64,000 bases of DNA from Halarcobacter ebronensis (lineage in GTDB: Bacteria; Campylobacterota; Campylobacteria; Campylobacterales; Arcobacteraceae): contig NZ_CP053836.1 of the NCBI RefSeq assembly GCF_013201825.1, positions 3,038,001 to 3,102,000 of the forward strand. Direction: 5' to 3'. Shown piece by piece: positions 48,320-57,531 of this stretch (position 1 is its first letter; every line of letters starts with the position of its first letter). The notes below the pieces were generated by a model. The model made no database searches. It was not told where the DNA came from and saw only the letters and a list, made by a program, of their open reading frames with translations. Made by a program: the position numbers and the translations under genes.

Positions 48320-48970
48320 TTACCAAGAAATTGGCTCTTTGCCAACACTTTTTAAAATTTCATTTGTTTTACTAAAATGCTTAGATCCAAAAAATCCTCT
48401 GTATGATGAAAGAGGACTAGGATGTGGTGCAGTTAAAATATGATGTCTCTTTTTATCAATGATTTTGCTCTTTGCAATTGCTGGACCACCCCAGAGTATA
48501 AAAACTACATTATTACAATTTTGTGAGATATATTTGATTATATTGTCTGTAAAAATCTCCCAACCCAAGTTATGATGTGATTTTGGTAAAGCCTCTTGAA
48601 CAGTTAAAATAGTATTTAAAAGCAAAACTCCTTGTTCTGCCCAAGGAGTTAAATCTCCATCAAGACAAATGGAAGTTTTTCCCAAATCATCATAAATCTC
48701 TTTTAAAATATTTTGCATTGAAGGGGGATTTTTTATCTCTTTTGGAGTAGAAAAAGAGAGTCCTTGCGCTTGTCCTTTCCCATGATATGGATCTTGTCCT
48801 AAAATCACTACTTTTAGATTCTCAAGGGGTGTTTTTGAAAAGGCATTAAAGATTTTATTTTTTGGAGGGAAAACTGTAGAGTTTTCATATCTTATATCAA
48901 TCTCATTTTTTAAGTTTTTATAATACTCTTTGCTCTTCTCTTCTTCTATTATTTTATTCCATGAATTCAT
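48320..48970 (-). CDS. ung: Uracil-DNA glycosylase
   Basis: A 216-residue family 1 UDG. Catalytic D60 sits in GQDPYHG and H183 in HPSPLSS; the SFSTP and GVLLLNT motifs are normal. Removes uracil from DNA to start base excision repair. Confidence 0.97.
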   Translation of the reverse strand: MNSWNKIIEEEKSKEYYKNLKNEIDIRYENSTVFPPKNKIFNAFSKTPLENLKVVILGQDPYHGKGQAQGLSFSTPKEIKNPPSMQNILKEIYDDLGKTSICLDGDLTPWAEQGVLLLNTILTVQEALPKSHHNLGWEIFTDNIIKYISQNCNNVVFILWGGPAIAKSKIIDKKRHHILTAPHPSPLSSYRGFFGSKHFSKTNEILKSVGKEPISW

Positions 48971-49043
48971 CTAAGACCTTATTAAATTGTTGTTAATTAA
49001 AATTTAACTACTATACCATAACTTTAAAAACAAAGGTTTTAAA

Positions 49044-49634
49044 ATGAGAGCATTTTTGATAGTAGTTGCCCTAATTATTGTGGCATTTATAGGTCTGCTT
49101 TTTACAAATATAAACAATGTTCCAACCCTTGATGAAAATGTAAAAGCTTCATGGGCGCAGGTTCAAAATCAATATAAAAGAAGAGCTGATTTAATCCCAA
49201 ATTTAGTTGCAACAGTAAAAGGTTATGCGGAGCATGAAAACTCAACCCTAACAGAGGTAACTAATGCAAGAGCAAATGTTGGAAAAATAAATATAACTCC
49301 TGAGATGTTATCAAACCCTGAACTTTTTCAACAATTTGAAAAAGCTCAAAGAGCACTAAGTTCTGCACTTTCAAGACTTATGGTTGTTGTTGAAAAATAT
49401 CCTGAACTAAAAGCAGATAAAAACTTTTTAGCCCTACAAAGCCAACTAGAAGGGACTGAAAACAGAATCTCTGTTGCAAGAAGAGATTATATTGAAACAG
49501 TAAAAGTTTACAATTTGGAGCTTAGAACTTTCCCAGGGAAAATAGTTGCATCAATACTTTACCCTGAAGCAAAAGTAAAAGAGACATTTAGTGCAGCACC
49601 TAGTGAACAAGAAGTACCAAAAGTACAATTTTAG
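49044..49634 (+). CDS. LemA family protein
   Basis: A 196-residue protein with an N-terminal membrane helix (about 3-22) and the LemA core: AQVQNQYKRRADLIPNLVATVKGYAEHE (42-69), then long helices to LKADKNFLALQSQLEGTENRI and PGKIVAS. LemA proteins are inner-membrane anchored helical proteins of unclear role. It leads a set with two TPM proteins. Confidence 0.93.
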   Translation: MRAFLIVVALIIVAFIGLLFTNINNVPTLDENVKASWAQVQNQYKRRADLIPNLVATVKGYAEHENSTLTEVTNARANVGKINITPEMLSNPELFQQFEKAQRALSSALSRLMVVVEKYPELKADKNFLALQSQLEGTENRISVARRDYIETVKVYNLELRTFPGKIVASILYPEAKVKETFSAAPSEQEVPKVQF

Positions 49635-49637
49635 AAA

Positions 49638-50543
49638 ATGAAAAGACTTTTTTATACTCTTTTATCTCTGCTTTTTCTTCAAACTCTGCTTTTTGCAACA
49701 CCTACTTTTCCAGAACTAACAGGAAGAGTAGTTGATGATGCAAAGATTTTAAACTCTTCTCAAAAACAGACTCTAACAAAACTTCTAAAAGAGGAAGAGA
49801 AAAACAGTTCAAACCAGATTATAGTTGTAACTTTGGAGTCTCTTCATGGATATGATATTGCAGACTATGGGTATCAGTTAGGGCGACATTGGGGTATTGG
49901 ACAAAAAGATAAAAACAATGGTGTTTTATTAATTGTTTCAATGGCTGAAAAAAAGTTACGAATAGAAGTAGGTTATGGTTTAGAGGGAGCTTTAACAGAC
50001 AAAACTTCCCATGAAATTATTGAATATATAATAAAACCAAACTTTAGAAACGGAAATTTTTATGAGGGTATTTTAAAAGGTACAAAAGCAATTATAGCTT
50101 CAGTAAAAGGGGAGTACAAAGCAGAAGATTATCATATTCCAAAAAAGAGTAATCACTCTTGGATTCTTATATATTTTGCCATCTTTTTTATCTCTCCTAT
50201 TTTTATGGGAATATTTAAAAAACGTGCAAATAAAGTGGCTAGATTTTTCCATGCACTTATGCTTTCTGCCTTTGGAGCAAGTTTTGCAATTGGAGTTCTT
50301 GACAGCCTAATAATCTCACTTATAATCTTTTTCTTGCTTTGGGTAATTATCTTTTTAAGTAACCAATCTTTGGGAGCTACACACTCTTCTTCAAATGAGA
50401 GTATCTATTGGGGAAGTTCAAACCACTCTGGTGGTTTTGGTGGTGGATTTAGCAGTGGAGGTTTTAGTAGTGGCAGCTTTGGTGGTGGATTTAGTGGCGG
50501 AGGCGGTGGCTTCGGCGGCGGTGGCGCAAGTGGAGGATGGTAA
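49638..50543 (+). CDS. TPM-domain protein (YgcG type) with Gly-rich tail
   Basis: A 301-residue membrane protein: signal peptide (1-20), TPM domain (about 28-150, with GRVVDDAKILNSSQKQTL and LRIEVGYGLEGALTD), two membrane helices near 175-235 and a Gly/Ser-rich C-terminus ending GGGGASGGW. TPM domains have phosphatase-like or photosystem-repair-like folds; the family role in bacteria is poorly known. It partners the LemA gene (3-base gap). Confidence 0.9.
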   Translation: MKRLFYTLLSLLFLQTLLFATPTFPELTGRVVDDAKILNSSQKQTLTKLLKEEEKNSSNQIIVVTLESLHGYDIADYGYQLGRHWGIGQKDKNNGVLLIVSMAEKKLRIEVGYGLEGALTDKTSHEIIEYIIKPNFRNGNFYEGILKGTKAIIASVKGEYKAEDYHIPKKSNHSWILIYFAIFFISPIFMGIFKKRANKVARFFHALMLSAFGASFAIGVLDSLIISLIIFFLLWVIIFLSNQSLGATHSSSNESIYWGSSNHSGGFGGGFSSGGFSSGSFGGGFSGGGGGFGGGGASGGW

Positions 50544-51151
50544 TGTTAACTAAAAAAGAAAAAAAACAGATCTCACAAAAGATAAAAAAAGTTGAAGATA
50601 GAAGTTCTGCCGAGTTAGTTGCAGTTATAGCTAGAAGTAGTTCATCATATCTATTTTATATAATTACTTTTTCTCTTTTTATTGCAATTATTGCAACTAT
50701 TATTGCTATGCCTTTCAATCCAAATGCAATAAAACTTTTTCAAATAGAGTTTTTATCATTTTTTGCAAGCTTTTTTCTATTAAGTAGATTTAAAACACCT
50801 ATTTTATACCTTCTTCCAAAAGAGTATAAATATAAAATAGCATCAAAAAAAGCCCATGAAGAGTTTATAAAATTAGGACTTGACAGAACGGAAACAAAAG
50901 AAGCTATTATGTTTTTTGTCTCAGTTGAAGAAAAGTTTGTGCAAATAATTACAGATAAAAATATTAAAGAAAAGATAGAAGATAACTATTGGCAAAATAT
51001 AGTTGATGAGTTCATTCTTGATGTGAAAAACAGAGATTTTTCAAAGGGTTATATGAAAGCTATAGACTCTTGTAGTAAACTTTTAATAAAAGAGTTTCCT
51101 ATACAAAAAGATGATAAAAATGAATTAAGCAATGAAGTAATTGAGTTGTAG
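50543..51151 (+). CDS. Second TPM-domain protein
   Basis: The ATG at 50543 is chosen because GGAGG lies 7-11 bases before it; the in-frame ATG at 50537 overlaps that site. 202 residues: KKVEDRSSAELVAVIARSSS at the start of a TPM domain, interrupted by two membrane helices (about 35-90) that lie inside it, unlike the preceding gene. Shares one base with the YgcG stop. Confidence 0.8.
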   Translation: MLTKKEKKQISQKIKKVEDRSSAELVAVIARSSSSYLFYIITFSLFIAIIATIIAMPFNPNAIKLFQIEFLSFFASFFLLSRFKTPILYLLPKEYKYKIASKKAHEEFIKLGLDRTETKEAIMFFVSVEEKFVQIITDKNIKEKIEDNYWQNIVDEFILDVKNRDFSKGYMKAIDSCSKLLIKEFPIQKDDKNELSNEVIEL

Positions 51152-52330
51152 TTGAGAGAGTACAGCAAAGTAATAATCTCATCTTTTCTAGTTATTCTAG
51201 CTTGTTTAGGGCTTGGAAGATTTGCTTTTGGAATGATTTTGCCAAATATGCAAGAGTCTTTAGCTTTATCAACTACTCAAGTTGGTTTTATTGGAACTGC
51301 AAACTTTATTGGATACTTTGCAGGTATCTTTTTTGCAAATCATCTATATACAAAATATAGCACATACAAACTGGTATTTATAACTTTAGTTTTACAAGCA
51401 GTCTCAATGGCTTTGATGGTTGTTTTTAATAACTATCTTATTATCTCATTTTTATATACCTTTAGTGGATTTTTCTCTGCTATTGCAAATATTGCTATTA
51501 TGGCTCATATGGCAAATGTTATTCCCAAAAATATTAGAGGAAAAGCTTTAGGAATAGTTGTTGGAGGAAATGGTTTAGCAATTATTATATCTGGACAAAT
51601 TACCCCTTTTGTAGAGCAGTTTGTAGATAATGCCCCATGGAGAACTGCTTGGTTAATTTTCTCAATTGTTTTAATCTTCATTGCCTTTTTTTCACAACCA
51701 GGAATAAAAAAACATACAAAACATGAACTTCCTGAGATAAAAGTTTCATCTAAAAAATACTTTTTTATTCCCTCTTTTTGGAAAATCAGCTCTTTATATA
51801 TGATATTTGGATTTACCAACTCTATTTATGTAACTTATGCTGTAAAAACTGTTATCACTCAATATCATATTACAAGTTCCCTATCTGGTGATTTTTGGGC
51901 TCTTTTGGGATTTACAAGTATTTTTTCAGGCTTTCTTTTTGGAATAGTTGCAGATAAATTCGGAGCCTATAAAGCTCTAATTTTTGTATTTATTTTACAA
52001 ACACTTGCCCACTTTACTTTAACAATAAATGTTGATAGTTATATCATATGGTTTAGCGCAGTAATGTTAGGGATCTCTGTTTGGTGTATTCCTTCACTTA
52101 TTATTCTTCTAACTTCTATTCATTTTGATGTTAAAAGAGCCGCACAGATTATCTCATTGGTAACTATACTTTTTGCCCTATGCCAAGCCTTTGGACCAGT
52201 TGTTGCTGGATATTTGCATGATATAACAGGTAGTTTTTCTCTTATATTTTTGTTAACCTCTTTAATGGCTTTAACTGCTACAATATTATCAATAATATTT
52301 TCACGGCAAAAAATAAAACAGATTCATTAG
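51152..52330 (+). CDS. YbfB/YjiJ family MFS transporter
   Basis: A 392-residue carrier with about 12 helices. The start CLGLGRFAFGMILPNMQ is typical of the YbfB/YjiJ group. The start is TTG at 51152, right at the previous stop; no ATG precedes the first helix, and no strong ribosome-binding site is seen, so coupling is likely. Substrate unknown. Confidence 0.78.
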   Translation: MREYSKVIISSFLVILACLGLGRFAFGMILPNMQESLALSTTQVGFIGTANFIGYFAGIFFANHLYTKYSTYKLVFITLVLQAVSMALMVVFNNYLIISFLYTFSGFFSAIANIAIMAHMANVIPKNIRGKALGIVVGGNGLAIIISGQITPFVEQFVDNAPWRTAWLIFSIVLIFIAFFSQPGIKKHTKHELPEIKVSSKKYFFIPSFWKISSLYMIFGFTNSIYVTYAVKTVITQYHITSSLSGDFWALLGFTSIFSGFLFGIVADKFGAYKALIFVFILQTLAHFTLTINVDSYIIWFSAVMLGISVWCIPSLIILLTSIHFDVKRAAQIISLVTILFALCQAFGPVVAGYLHDITGSFSLIFLLTSLMALTATILSIIFSRQKIKQIH

Positions 52331-52338
52331 GAAATAAA

Positions 52339-52989
52339 ATGAAAGCAAAAGCAGTAATTTTTGATATGGATGGCACTATTTTAAACTCCCTAGAAGATAT
52401 TGCCATTAGCTCAAATATAGTCTTAAAAGAGTTTAATCTTCCAACACATAAAATAGAGGATTATAAAAATTTTGTTGGTGGAGGTGTTCAAATATTACTT
52501 GACAACTGTACACCAAAAGATATATCACAAGAGTTGTATAAAAAAGTCTTTGAAAGATTTAAAGAGGTTTATGAAAACAATGTTCATAACAGAACTAAAC
52601 CCTATGAAGGGATATATGAACTTCTAAAAGAGCTAAAAAGAAGAGAGATAAAAATGGGTATTTTATCAAATAAAATGCACGATTTTACCCTTAAATATTA
52701 TGAAAAGTTTTTTATGGATTTTAATATGCAAGAGGTACATGGACAAAAAAGTCATATTCCTAAAAAACCCCACCCAATGGGAGCAACACTTATTGCAAAA
52801 AGTTTTAACTTAGAGCCTTCACAAATACTCTTTGTGGGAGATAGTGATGTGGATATGCAAACAGCCAAAGCTGCTGGAATGATAAGTGTTGGAGTAGCTT
52901 GGGGATTTAGAGGAATAGAAGAGTTGATAGAACATGGTGCCAACCATATAGTAAAAACTCCAAATGATATTCTAAACCTTTTGGAGTAA
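52339..52989 (+). CDS. gph: HAD family phosphatase, phosphoglycolate phosphatase-like
   Basis: A 216-residue HAD hydrolase. Motif I FDMDGTILNS (nucleophile D9, D11), motif II LSNK, K near KPHPMG and motif III GDSDVDMQTAKAAG are intact. The PGP/Gph group removes 2-phosphoglycolate; relatives act on other sugar phosphates. Follows the MFS gene after 8 bases. Confidence 0.85.
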   Translation: MKAKAVIFDMDGTILNSLEDIAISSNIVLKEFNLPTHKIEDYKNFVGGGVQILLDNCTPKDISQELYKKVFERFKEVYENNVHNRTKPYEGIYELLKELKRREIKMGILSNKMHDFTLKYYEKFFMDFNMQEVHGQKSHIPKKPHPMGATLIAKSFNLEPSQILFVGDSDVDMQTAKAAGMISVGVAWGFRGIEELIEHGANHIVKTPNDILNLLE

Positions 52990-53002
52990 GGTTCTCTTAC
53001 TC

Positions 53003-53812
53003 CTATTTTTTATACCCTAGTTTTGTCATTACATCCATTGGACTCAAATCATATTTTTCAACTACACTTTTAAATTTTTCATCCTCTTGGGCTTCTATTC
53101 CAATACTTTTTAATTGCAAAATAAACTCTTCTGGAGTTATTTGAAGTGTTTGGGCAACCTCTGTTATAGTTTTTCTTCCAAGTCCTGTTAGAGGTATGGT
53201 CTTTTCACCCTCTTTTTGGAAACTTTTACTTAAAAGATCAAAGAGATATTGTGGACTTACCGCATTTATTGCTGCAATTTGTGCTAGGCTTTGTGAAGTT
53301 TCATATTTAAAATTATTTGTTTTTAATATCTCTTCACATTTTGTCAAATCATACCCTTGTTGTTTTGCAAAATTTTTTAAAGATGAGAGTTCTGCATGTG
53401 AATATGGAGCTGTTCCATAATCTTTCTCCCAAGAGTTTTTAAGGCTATCTCCAAAAGATAAAAAGTTTGAAAAAGGAGGAAATTGAACAATTGAACCAAT
53501 TAAAAAAAGTAGAGTTAATACAACTGCTACTAACATATCTTTTGTAAAAACCACCATCTGTTTTAGACTATTTCTCATATAACTTGTTATTGGTTTCCAG
53601 TTATAAAATAGATGCAGAATTGTCATTATTATAAATAGCACCATAAAAGTTGAGTGAATATAAGCATAGTCATGTTTACTCAAACCTAAAATCTGCCAGT
53701 TTGACCAGTTTGCAACTCTACCAGGAGGTGCAATAAAAAGAATAAGTCCTGTAAATGTCATAAAAAACATTGACAAAAGCATTGTAAGTGAAGTTATTTT
53801 TTTGAGATTCAT
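53003..53812 (-). CDS. DUF4405 membrane protein with C-terminal helical domain
   Basis: A 269-residue protein. The N-terminal part (about 1-115) has three helices with histidines (HDYAYIHSTFMV and HLFYNW) of a DUF4405/cytochrome b561-like fold that could hold haem. The C-terminal half is soluble, with three similar helical segments around 160-260 (for example LTKCEEILKTNNF, AQTLQITPEEF and KYDLSPMDVMTKLG). Role unknown; a redox-linked membrane function is possible. Confidence 0.7.
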   Translation of the reverse strand: MNLKKITSLTMLLSMFFMTFTGLILFIAPPGRVANWSNWQILGLSKHDYAYIHSTFMVLFIIMTILHLFYNWKPITSYMRNSLKQMVVFTKDMLVAVVLTLLFLIGSIVQFPPFSNFLSFGDSLKNSWEKDYGTAPYSHAELSSLKNFAKQQGYDLTKCEEILKTNNFKYETSQSLAQIAAINAVSPQYLFDLLSKSFQKEGEKTIPLTGLGRKTITEVAQTLQITPEEFILQLKSIGIEAQEDEKFKSVVEKYDLSPMDVMTKLGYKK

Positions 53813-53929
53813 TGTAAATCCTTTTTCTATTATTGTAAATTTTACATCAAGTTTGCTGTATTTTGATAGTAATATTAAAAGAATTTATAAAGCAGAAGTT
53901 AAGATAGAAAACTATCTTAACAAAAAATT

Positions 53930-54313
53930 TTATACATCAAGTTCAAAAAACTTCTCATTTATCTTTTGATACTCTGCTATAGAACAAGTTATTTTCAAAG
54001 CATTTTCATAATCACTAAAGTAATCAAGAAATAGTTTTTTTAATTCTGAAACATTTGATGTTCTAAAAATAAAATATCCTAAAACATCTTTACCTCTTGA
54101 ACCAGATTTTTCAATACCAAAACTATCAAACTTCCAATCTACACCTTTAGCATAGAAGAAAACCTCTTCAATTCGCTCTAATAGCTCTTCTCTAACTCCA
54201 TTGTGATAAGCTTTTAAATGGATATAAAAAGCCACATTCACATTATATTTCTCTTGTACTAGCATTTTTTCATATTTTGTTTTTGCTATCTCTATTATAT
54301 TTGTCTTTTCCAT
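53930..54313 (-). CDS. Hypothetical protein
   Basis: A 127-residue soluble protein, rich in Phe, Tyr, Glu and Lys, with one strand-helix pattern (VNVAFYIHLKAY, then KDVLGYFIFRTSNV). I recognise no family. It is a single gene between a converging-free gap and DUF4405. Confidence 0.5.
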   Translation of the reverse strand: MEKTNIIEIAKTKYEKMLVQEKYNVNVAFYIHLKAYHNGVREELLERIEEVFFYAKGVDWKFDSFGIEKSGSRGKDVLGYFIFRTSNVSELKKLFLDYFSDYENALKITCSIAEYQKINEKFFELDV

Positions 54314-54520
54314 GAGAATTCCTATAAAAGTTTATTGGGTAATTATAATAAATATCTATACAAGGATAGCTAAAAAATAAATAGTTATTTAAAAATTTGA
54401 GAGTTAAAAATCTTAATATATAAATAAAACTTATATTTAATATAGTAAAGTTATAAGTTATTTTTAAGCTTTGAATAATAAGTTTTATTTATAATTTATT
54501 ACCCACATTAAGGAGAAAGC

Positions 54521-55036
54521 ATGAAATTGAAAACAGTAGGACTAGGGATCTTATTTACTGCAAGTGTACTTTTTGCAAATGAGTTTGTAAATTATGAAGC
54601 ACTTTCAAAGAAGCTAAAAGAGCAAATGAAAAAAGAGGGTAACTATGCAACAATTGAGGAGGTAAAAAATGCATTAGAATCAAAAGATTGGATTGTTGCA
54701 GATGTAAGAACAATGGAGGAGTGGGCAGCTGCTCATATTAAAGGTAGTGTTAGAATAGGAAGACAAGCACCAGAAAAAGGTCTTGAACTTTTTGCTTTAG
54801 ATGATGAAGGAAAGTTTATTAAACAAAATCTTATTATCATCTGTAATTCAGCAGCAAGAGCGTCAATAGAGGCACAAACACTAAAAATGATGGGATTTAA
54901 AACCGTAAAAGTTTTTGATTTGTACTCTTGGATTGATAAGTGTAATCCAGTAGTTACTAAATATACTGTTAAAAAAGATAAGGCTGGAACAGGCTTATCT
55001 TTTGGTAACTTCTACGCAGAACACTGTAAAAAATAG
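54521..55036 (+). CDS. Exported rhodanese-like protein
   Basis: A 171-residue protein with a signal peptide (cut near residue 20, LFANEF) and one rhodanese domain (about 40-150). The catalytic Cys is C108 in IICNSAARAS. DVRTMEEWAAAHIKGSVRI is the family's conserved substrate-domain motif. Periplasmic rhodaneses can carry sulfur or serve oxidative stress; AAGGAGAAAGC sets the ATG. Confidence 0.9.
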   Translation: MKLKTVGLGILFTASVLFANEFVNYEALSKKLKEQMKKEGNYATIEEVKNALESKDWIVADVRTMEEWAAAHIKGSVRIGRQAPEKGLELFALDDEGKFIKQNLIIICNSAARASIEAQTLKMMGFKTVKVFDLYSWIDKCNPVVTKYTVKKDKAGTGLSFGNFYAEHCKK

Positions 55037-55042
55037 AATAAA

Positions 55043-55073
55043 GGGGTTAAAAGGAGTTTTCCTTTTACACCCC
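55043..55073. terminator. Terminator between rhodanese and CNNM genes
   Basis: A stem of about 13 bp (GGGGTTAAAAGGA against TCCTTTTACACCCC, one mismatch) with a GTTT loop between the two converging genes; its right arm includes the last bases of the CNNM gene. Confidence 0.6.
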
Positions 55074-56111
55074 AAGTTTTCTCATTCTGTGTTCCAAAGT
55101 TTTTGCTTTGGCAACCTCTCGCATATCTACATTTGAATCAAGTTCATCAACAATTTCCATTCCAAGGAGAGTCTCAACAGCATCTTCTAAAGTAACTACT
55201 CCTTCAGTTTGTCCGTAGTTATCAGAGACTACAAAAAGGTGCTCTTTCTTGGCTAAAAACATATCAAGAAGTTTTGAAATAGGAATATTCTCATTTACAA
55301 CACTAACATTTTTTATGATTTTACTTTTATCTTCAAACTTATTCTCTATCATCTCATAAAAAAGCTCTTTTGAGATAACCAAACCTTTTATATCATCAAT
55401 ATTGTCTCCATATACAGGAACCCTTGAATACTCTTTGAACTTCTCCATATCAAGATGAATCTCTCCTCTTAAACCTTTTAAGAGTTCCTCTTCTTTTATG
55501 GCAAACATTACACTTCTTGGAGTTAGAATATCACTCACCTTTGTTTCACGAAGTTGAAAAAGATTTTCTATTATCAAACTCTCTTTTTCTCTTAGAAGTC
55601 CCTCTTCTTCAGCTATATTTGCAGTTGCTATTATCTCCTCTTTTGTAATACTTTTAGTTCTTTTAGGAGCAATAAAAATAGTAATCCTATTTAAAATAAT
55701 TAGAAGAGGATAGGTTATTATTATTAAAAATTTAATAACTCTAGTTGAGAAATTTGCTAAATTTTTCCAATAAAAAGCACCAATTGTTTTTGGAATAATC
55801 TCAGAAAAAACAAGAATCAAAATAGTTAAAACTGCTGAGATATAAAACATATACTCTTCGCCAAACATCAAAGCTGCTTCTGCACCAACACCTGCAGCTC
55901 CCAAAGTATGAGCAAAAGTATTTAAAGTCAATATAGCTGCAATTGAAAAGTCAATGTTTTTCTTTTGAGACTCCATTAAAAGTCCCAATTTCATATTACT
56001 CTCTTTTGTTAACTCTATATATGAAGCTGTGATTGATAACAATACAGCTTCTAAAATTGAGCATAAAAAAGAGATACCAACAGCTATTAAAAAAAATAGA
56101 AGCATTAACAT
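55065..56111 (-). CDS. CNNM/DUF21-CBS pair membrane protein
   Basis: A 348-residue protein: DUF21 membrane domain with four helices (about 1-150) and two CBS motifs (about 195-320, VSDILTPRSVMFAI and EGVVTLEDAVETLLGMEI). The C-terminal CorC_HlyC (transporter-associated) domain of most members (about 430 residues) is missing, so this is a short form. Family members are linked to magnesium or cobalt efflux. Confidence 0.88.
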   Translation of the reverse strand: MLMLLFFLIAVGISFLCSILEAVLLSITASYIELTKESNMKLGLLMESQKKNIDFSIAAILTLNTFAHTLGAAGVGAEAALMFGEEYMFYISAVLTILILVFSEIIPKTIGAFYWKNLANFSTRVIKFLIIITYPLLIILNRITIFIAPKRTKSITKEEIIATANIAEEEGLLREKESLIIENLFQLRETKVSDILTPRSVMFAIKEEELLKGLRGEIHLDMEKFKEYSRVPVYGDNIDDIKGLVISKELFYEMIENKFEDKSKIIKNVSVVNENIPISKLLDMFLAKKEHLFVVSDNYGQTEGVVTLEDAVETLLGMEIVDELDSNVDMREVAKAKTLEHRMRKLGV

Positions 56112-56176
56112 ACTAATTCCTAAATCTATTTAAAAATAACTATTATATAGTATTTAACTCATAAACTCAAAAATTT

Positions 56177-56545
56177 CTACTTTTTATTTCCATCTATATA
56201 GTTTCTGCAATCAATACAATATTTTGCATAAGGTTTTACTCTTAATCTTTTCATACCAATTTCTGAGTCACACATCTCACAAAGACCTGTATAAACACCT
56301 TTTTCTATTTTTGAAATTGCATGATTTATAAGAGACAGCTCCTCTTGTTGCTGAACTTTTATATGAATATCATTGTCATAGTCTCTACTTGCCGCTGCAA
56401 AATCACCATCATCACTTAAGTCCATATCACTTAAACCATCATGTTCCCTTGAGATCGTATTTAGAGTATTCTCTATTTTTCTTTTACTATCTAGTAAAAG
56501 TTCATATATCTCATCAATATGTTTTTGATTTAACTCTCTTGCCAT
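56177..56545 (-). CDS. dksA: DksA/TraR-family zinc-finger protein
   Basis: A 122-residue protein. The ATG at 56545 is preferred over an adjacent GTG because AGGGAG lies right before it. A coiled coil (about 6-75) carries an acidic tip (SDMDLSDDGDFAA) and a C4 zinc finger C89-x2-C92-x17-C110-x2-C113. DksA binds RNA polymerase and mediates stringent control of rRNA and other promoters. Confidence 0.9.
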   Translation of the reverse strand: MARELNQKHIDEIYELLLDSKRKIENTLNTISREHDGLSDMDLSDDGDFAAASRDYDNDIHIKVQQQEELSLINHAISKIEKGVYTGLCEMCDSEIGMKRLRVKPYAKYCIDCRNYIDGNKK

Positions 56546-56724
56546 AGTCACTCCCTACAAATTTGCATGAGATATTATCATAACGCGACTTATTTGCATT
56601 TTAATCAAATAATAGTTATATGGATATTATTGTATAGAAGCTATACAGGATGGGGAATATATGGCATGTTTATGCAGTATAAAAGATAGCTACTTCTTTA
56701 TATATAAGAATATATACTAACTCA

Positions 56725-56751
56725 ACTTTTTCTTTTTAATAAAGAAAAAGT
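56725..56751. terminator. Hairpin at the left edge of the accessory gene
   Basis: An 11-bp perfect stem (ACTTTTTCTTT, loop TTAAT, AAAGAAAAAGT). Both strands have T runs inside the stem. The following TAGCAAAAAGAAAAG is a sequence I have seen near palindromes in other genomes (memory only). Confidence 0.5.
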
Positions 56752-56795
56752 AGCAAAAAGAAAAGCGTTCATAGGTTATCCAAAAATTTACATTC

Positions 56796-57407
56796 TTATT
56801 TTTTTAACTTCGCCCTAATAAAATTTTCTATTTCTTTTATATTATCTTCTAATTTATTATCAAATTCATCCTTCTCCCCAAGGAAATATAATATTTTACT
56901 TTTTTTCTCTTCATAAAAATTTTTTTGGACAACTTTTTTATATTCATCATCTTGATCAGGATTATTAGTCAATAAAATATCTTGAACAGAATTAAACAGT
57001 TTATTTTCAAATTCAAATATTGGTTTAAATAATTTTTCTAGTTCATTTTCCCAATAAACTTTACTTTCAATAATAGATAAATTTAATTTAATCCTATTAT
57101 CTTGTATATGTTGCCATCTTTTTTCATAAGCATATACTAATTTTTTATATTTTTTTTCTTTATCATTCCACTTTTTTCTATCAATTTCCTCAGGATATTC
57201 ATATTGAAACATTGCAGGGTTTCTTACAATTCTAATTCCATTTTGATATTTATATAAATCAATTAAAATTCTTTTGCACAATTCATATTCATCTTTACCT
57301 TTTAATTGTTTTTTCCAAGTAGATAAACCTTTAACAGCAACTACTGATGCAGTTATAGCTGTACTCATTAAAACCACATCTTTAATACAAACAATTATTT
57401 CTTCCAT
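56796..57407 (-). CDS. Accessory hypothetical protein with N-terminal membrane helix
   Basis: A 203-residue Lys/Glu/Asn/Ile-rich protein. An N-terminal hydrophobic segment (VVLMSTAITASVVAVKGL, about 11-29) is followed by a long helical, highly charged soluble part (about 170 residues). I do not recognise the family. It lies alone between two hairpin-rich stretches, with A/T-richer codons than its neighbours, and looks acquired. A membrane-anchored effector or a defence-type gene are possible, but nothing in the sequence proves it. Confidence 0.55.
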   Translation of the reverse strand: MEEIIVCIKDVVLMSTAITASVVAVKGLSTWKKQLKGKDEYELCKRILIDLYKYQNGIRIVRNPAMFQYEYPEEIDRKKWNDKEKKYKKLVYAYEKRWQHIQDNRIKLNLSIIESKVYWENELEKLFKPIFEFENKLFNSVQDILLTNNPDQDDEYKKVVQKNFYEEKKSKILYFLGEKDEFDNKLEDNIKEIENFIRAKLKK

Positions 57408-57445
57408 TTCTTCTCCTAAAATAGTCAGTTTTGTTAAAGTTCAAG

Positions 57446-57531
57446 GCCAGAGGAGAACTTTTGCTAGGAGTTTACTCTAGTAAATGACTAGCTAAATTTC
57501 GACGATAACGCAGAAATTTAGCAAAAGTGGC
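57446..57531. repeat. Multi-hairpin palindromic element
   Basis: A 10-bp perfect dyad GCTAAATTTC (57491-57500) with GAAATTTAGC (57513-57522) and a second small hairpin TTTACT-CT-AGTAAA (57471-57484) lie between CTTTTGCTA (57458-57466) and TAGCAAAAG (57519-57527), which can also pair. GCCA and TGGC extend the outer ends. This looks like a folded intergenic repeat unit. It touches the last base of the BaiN-like gene. Confidence 0.45.
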
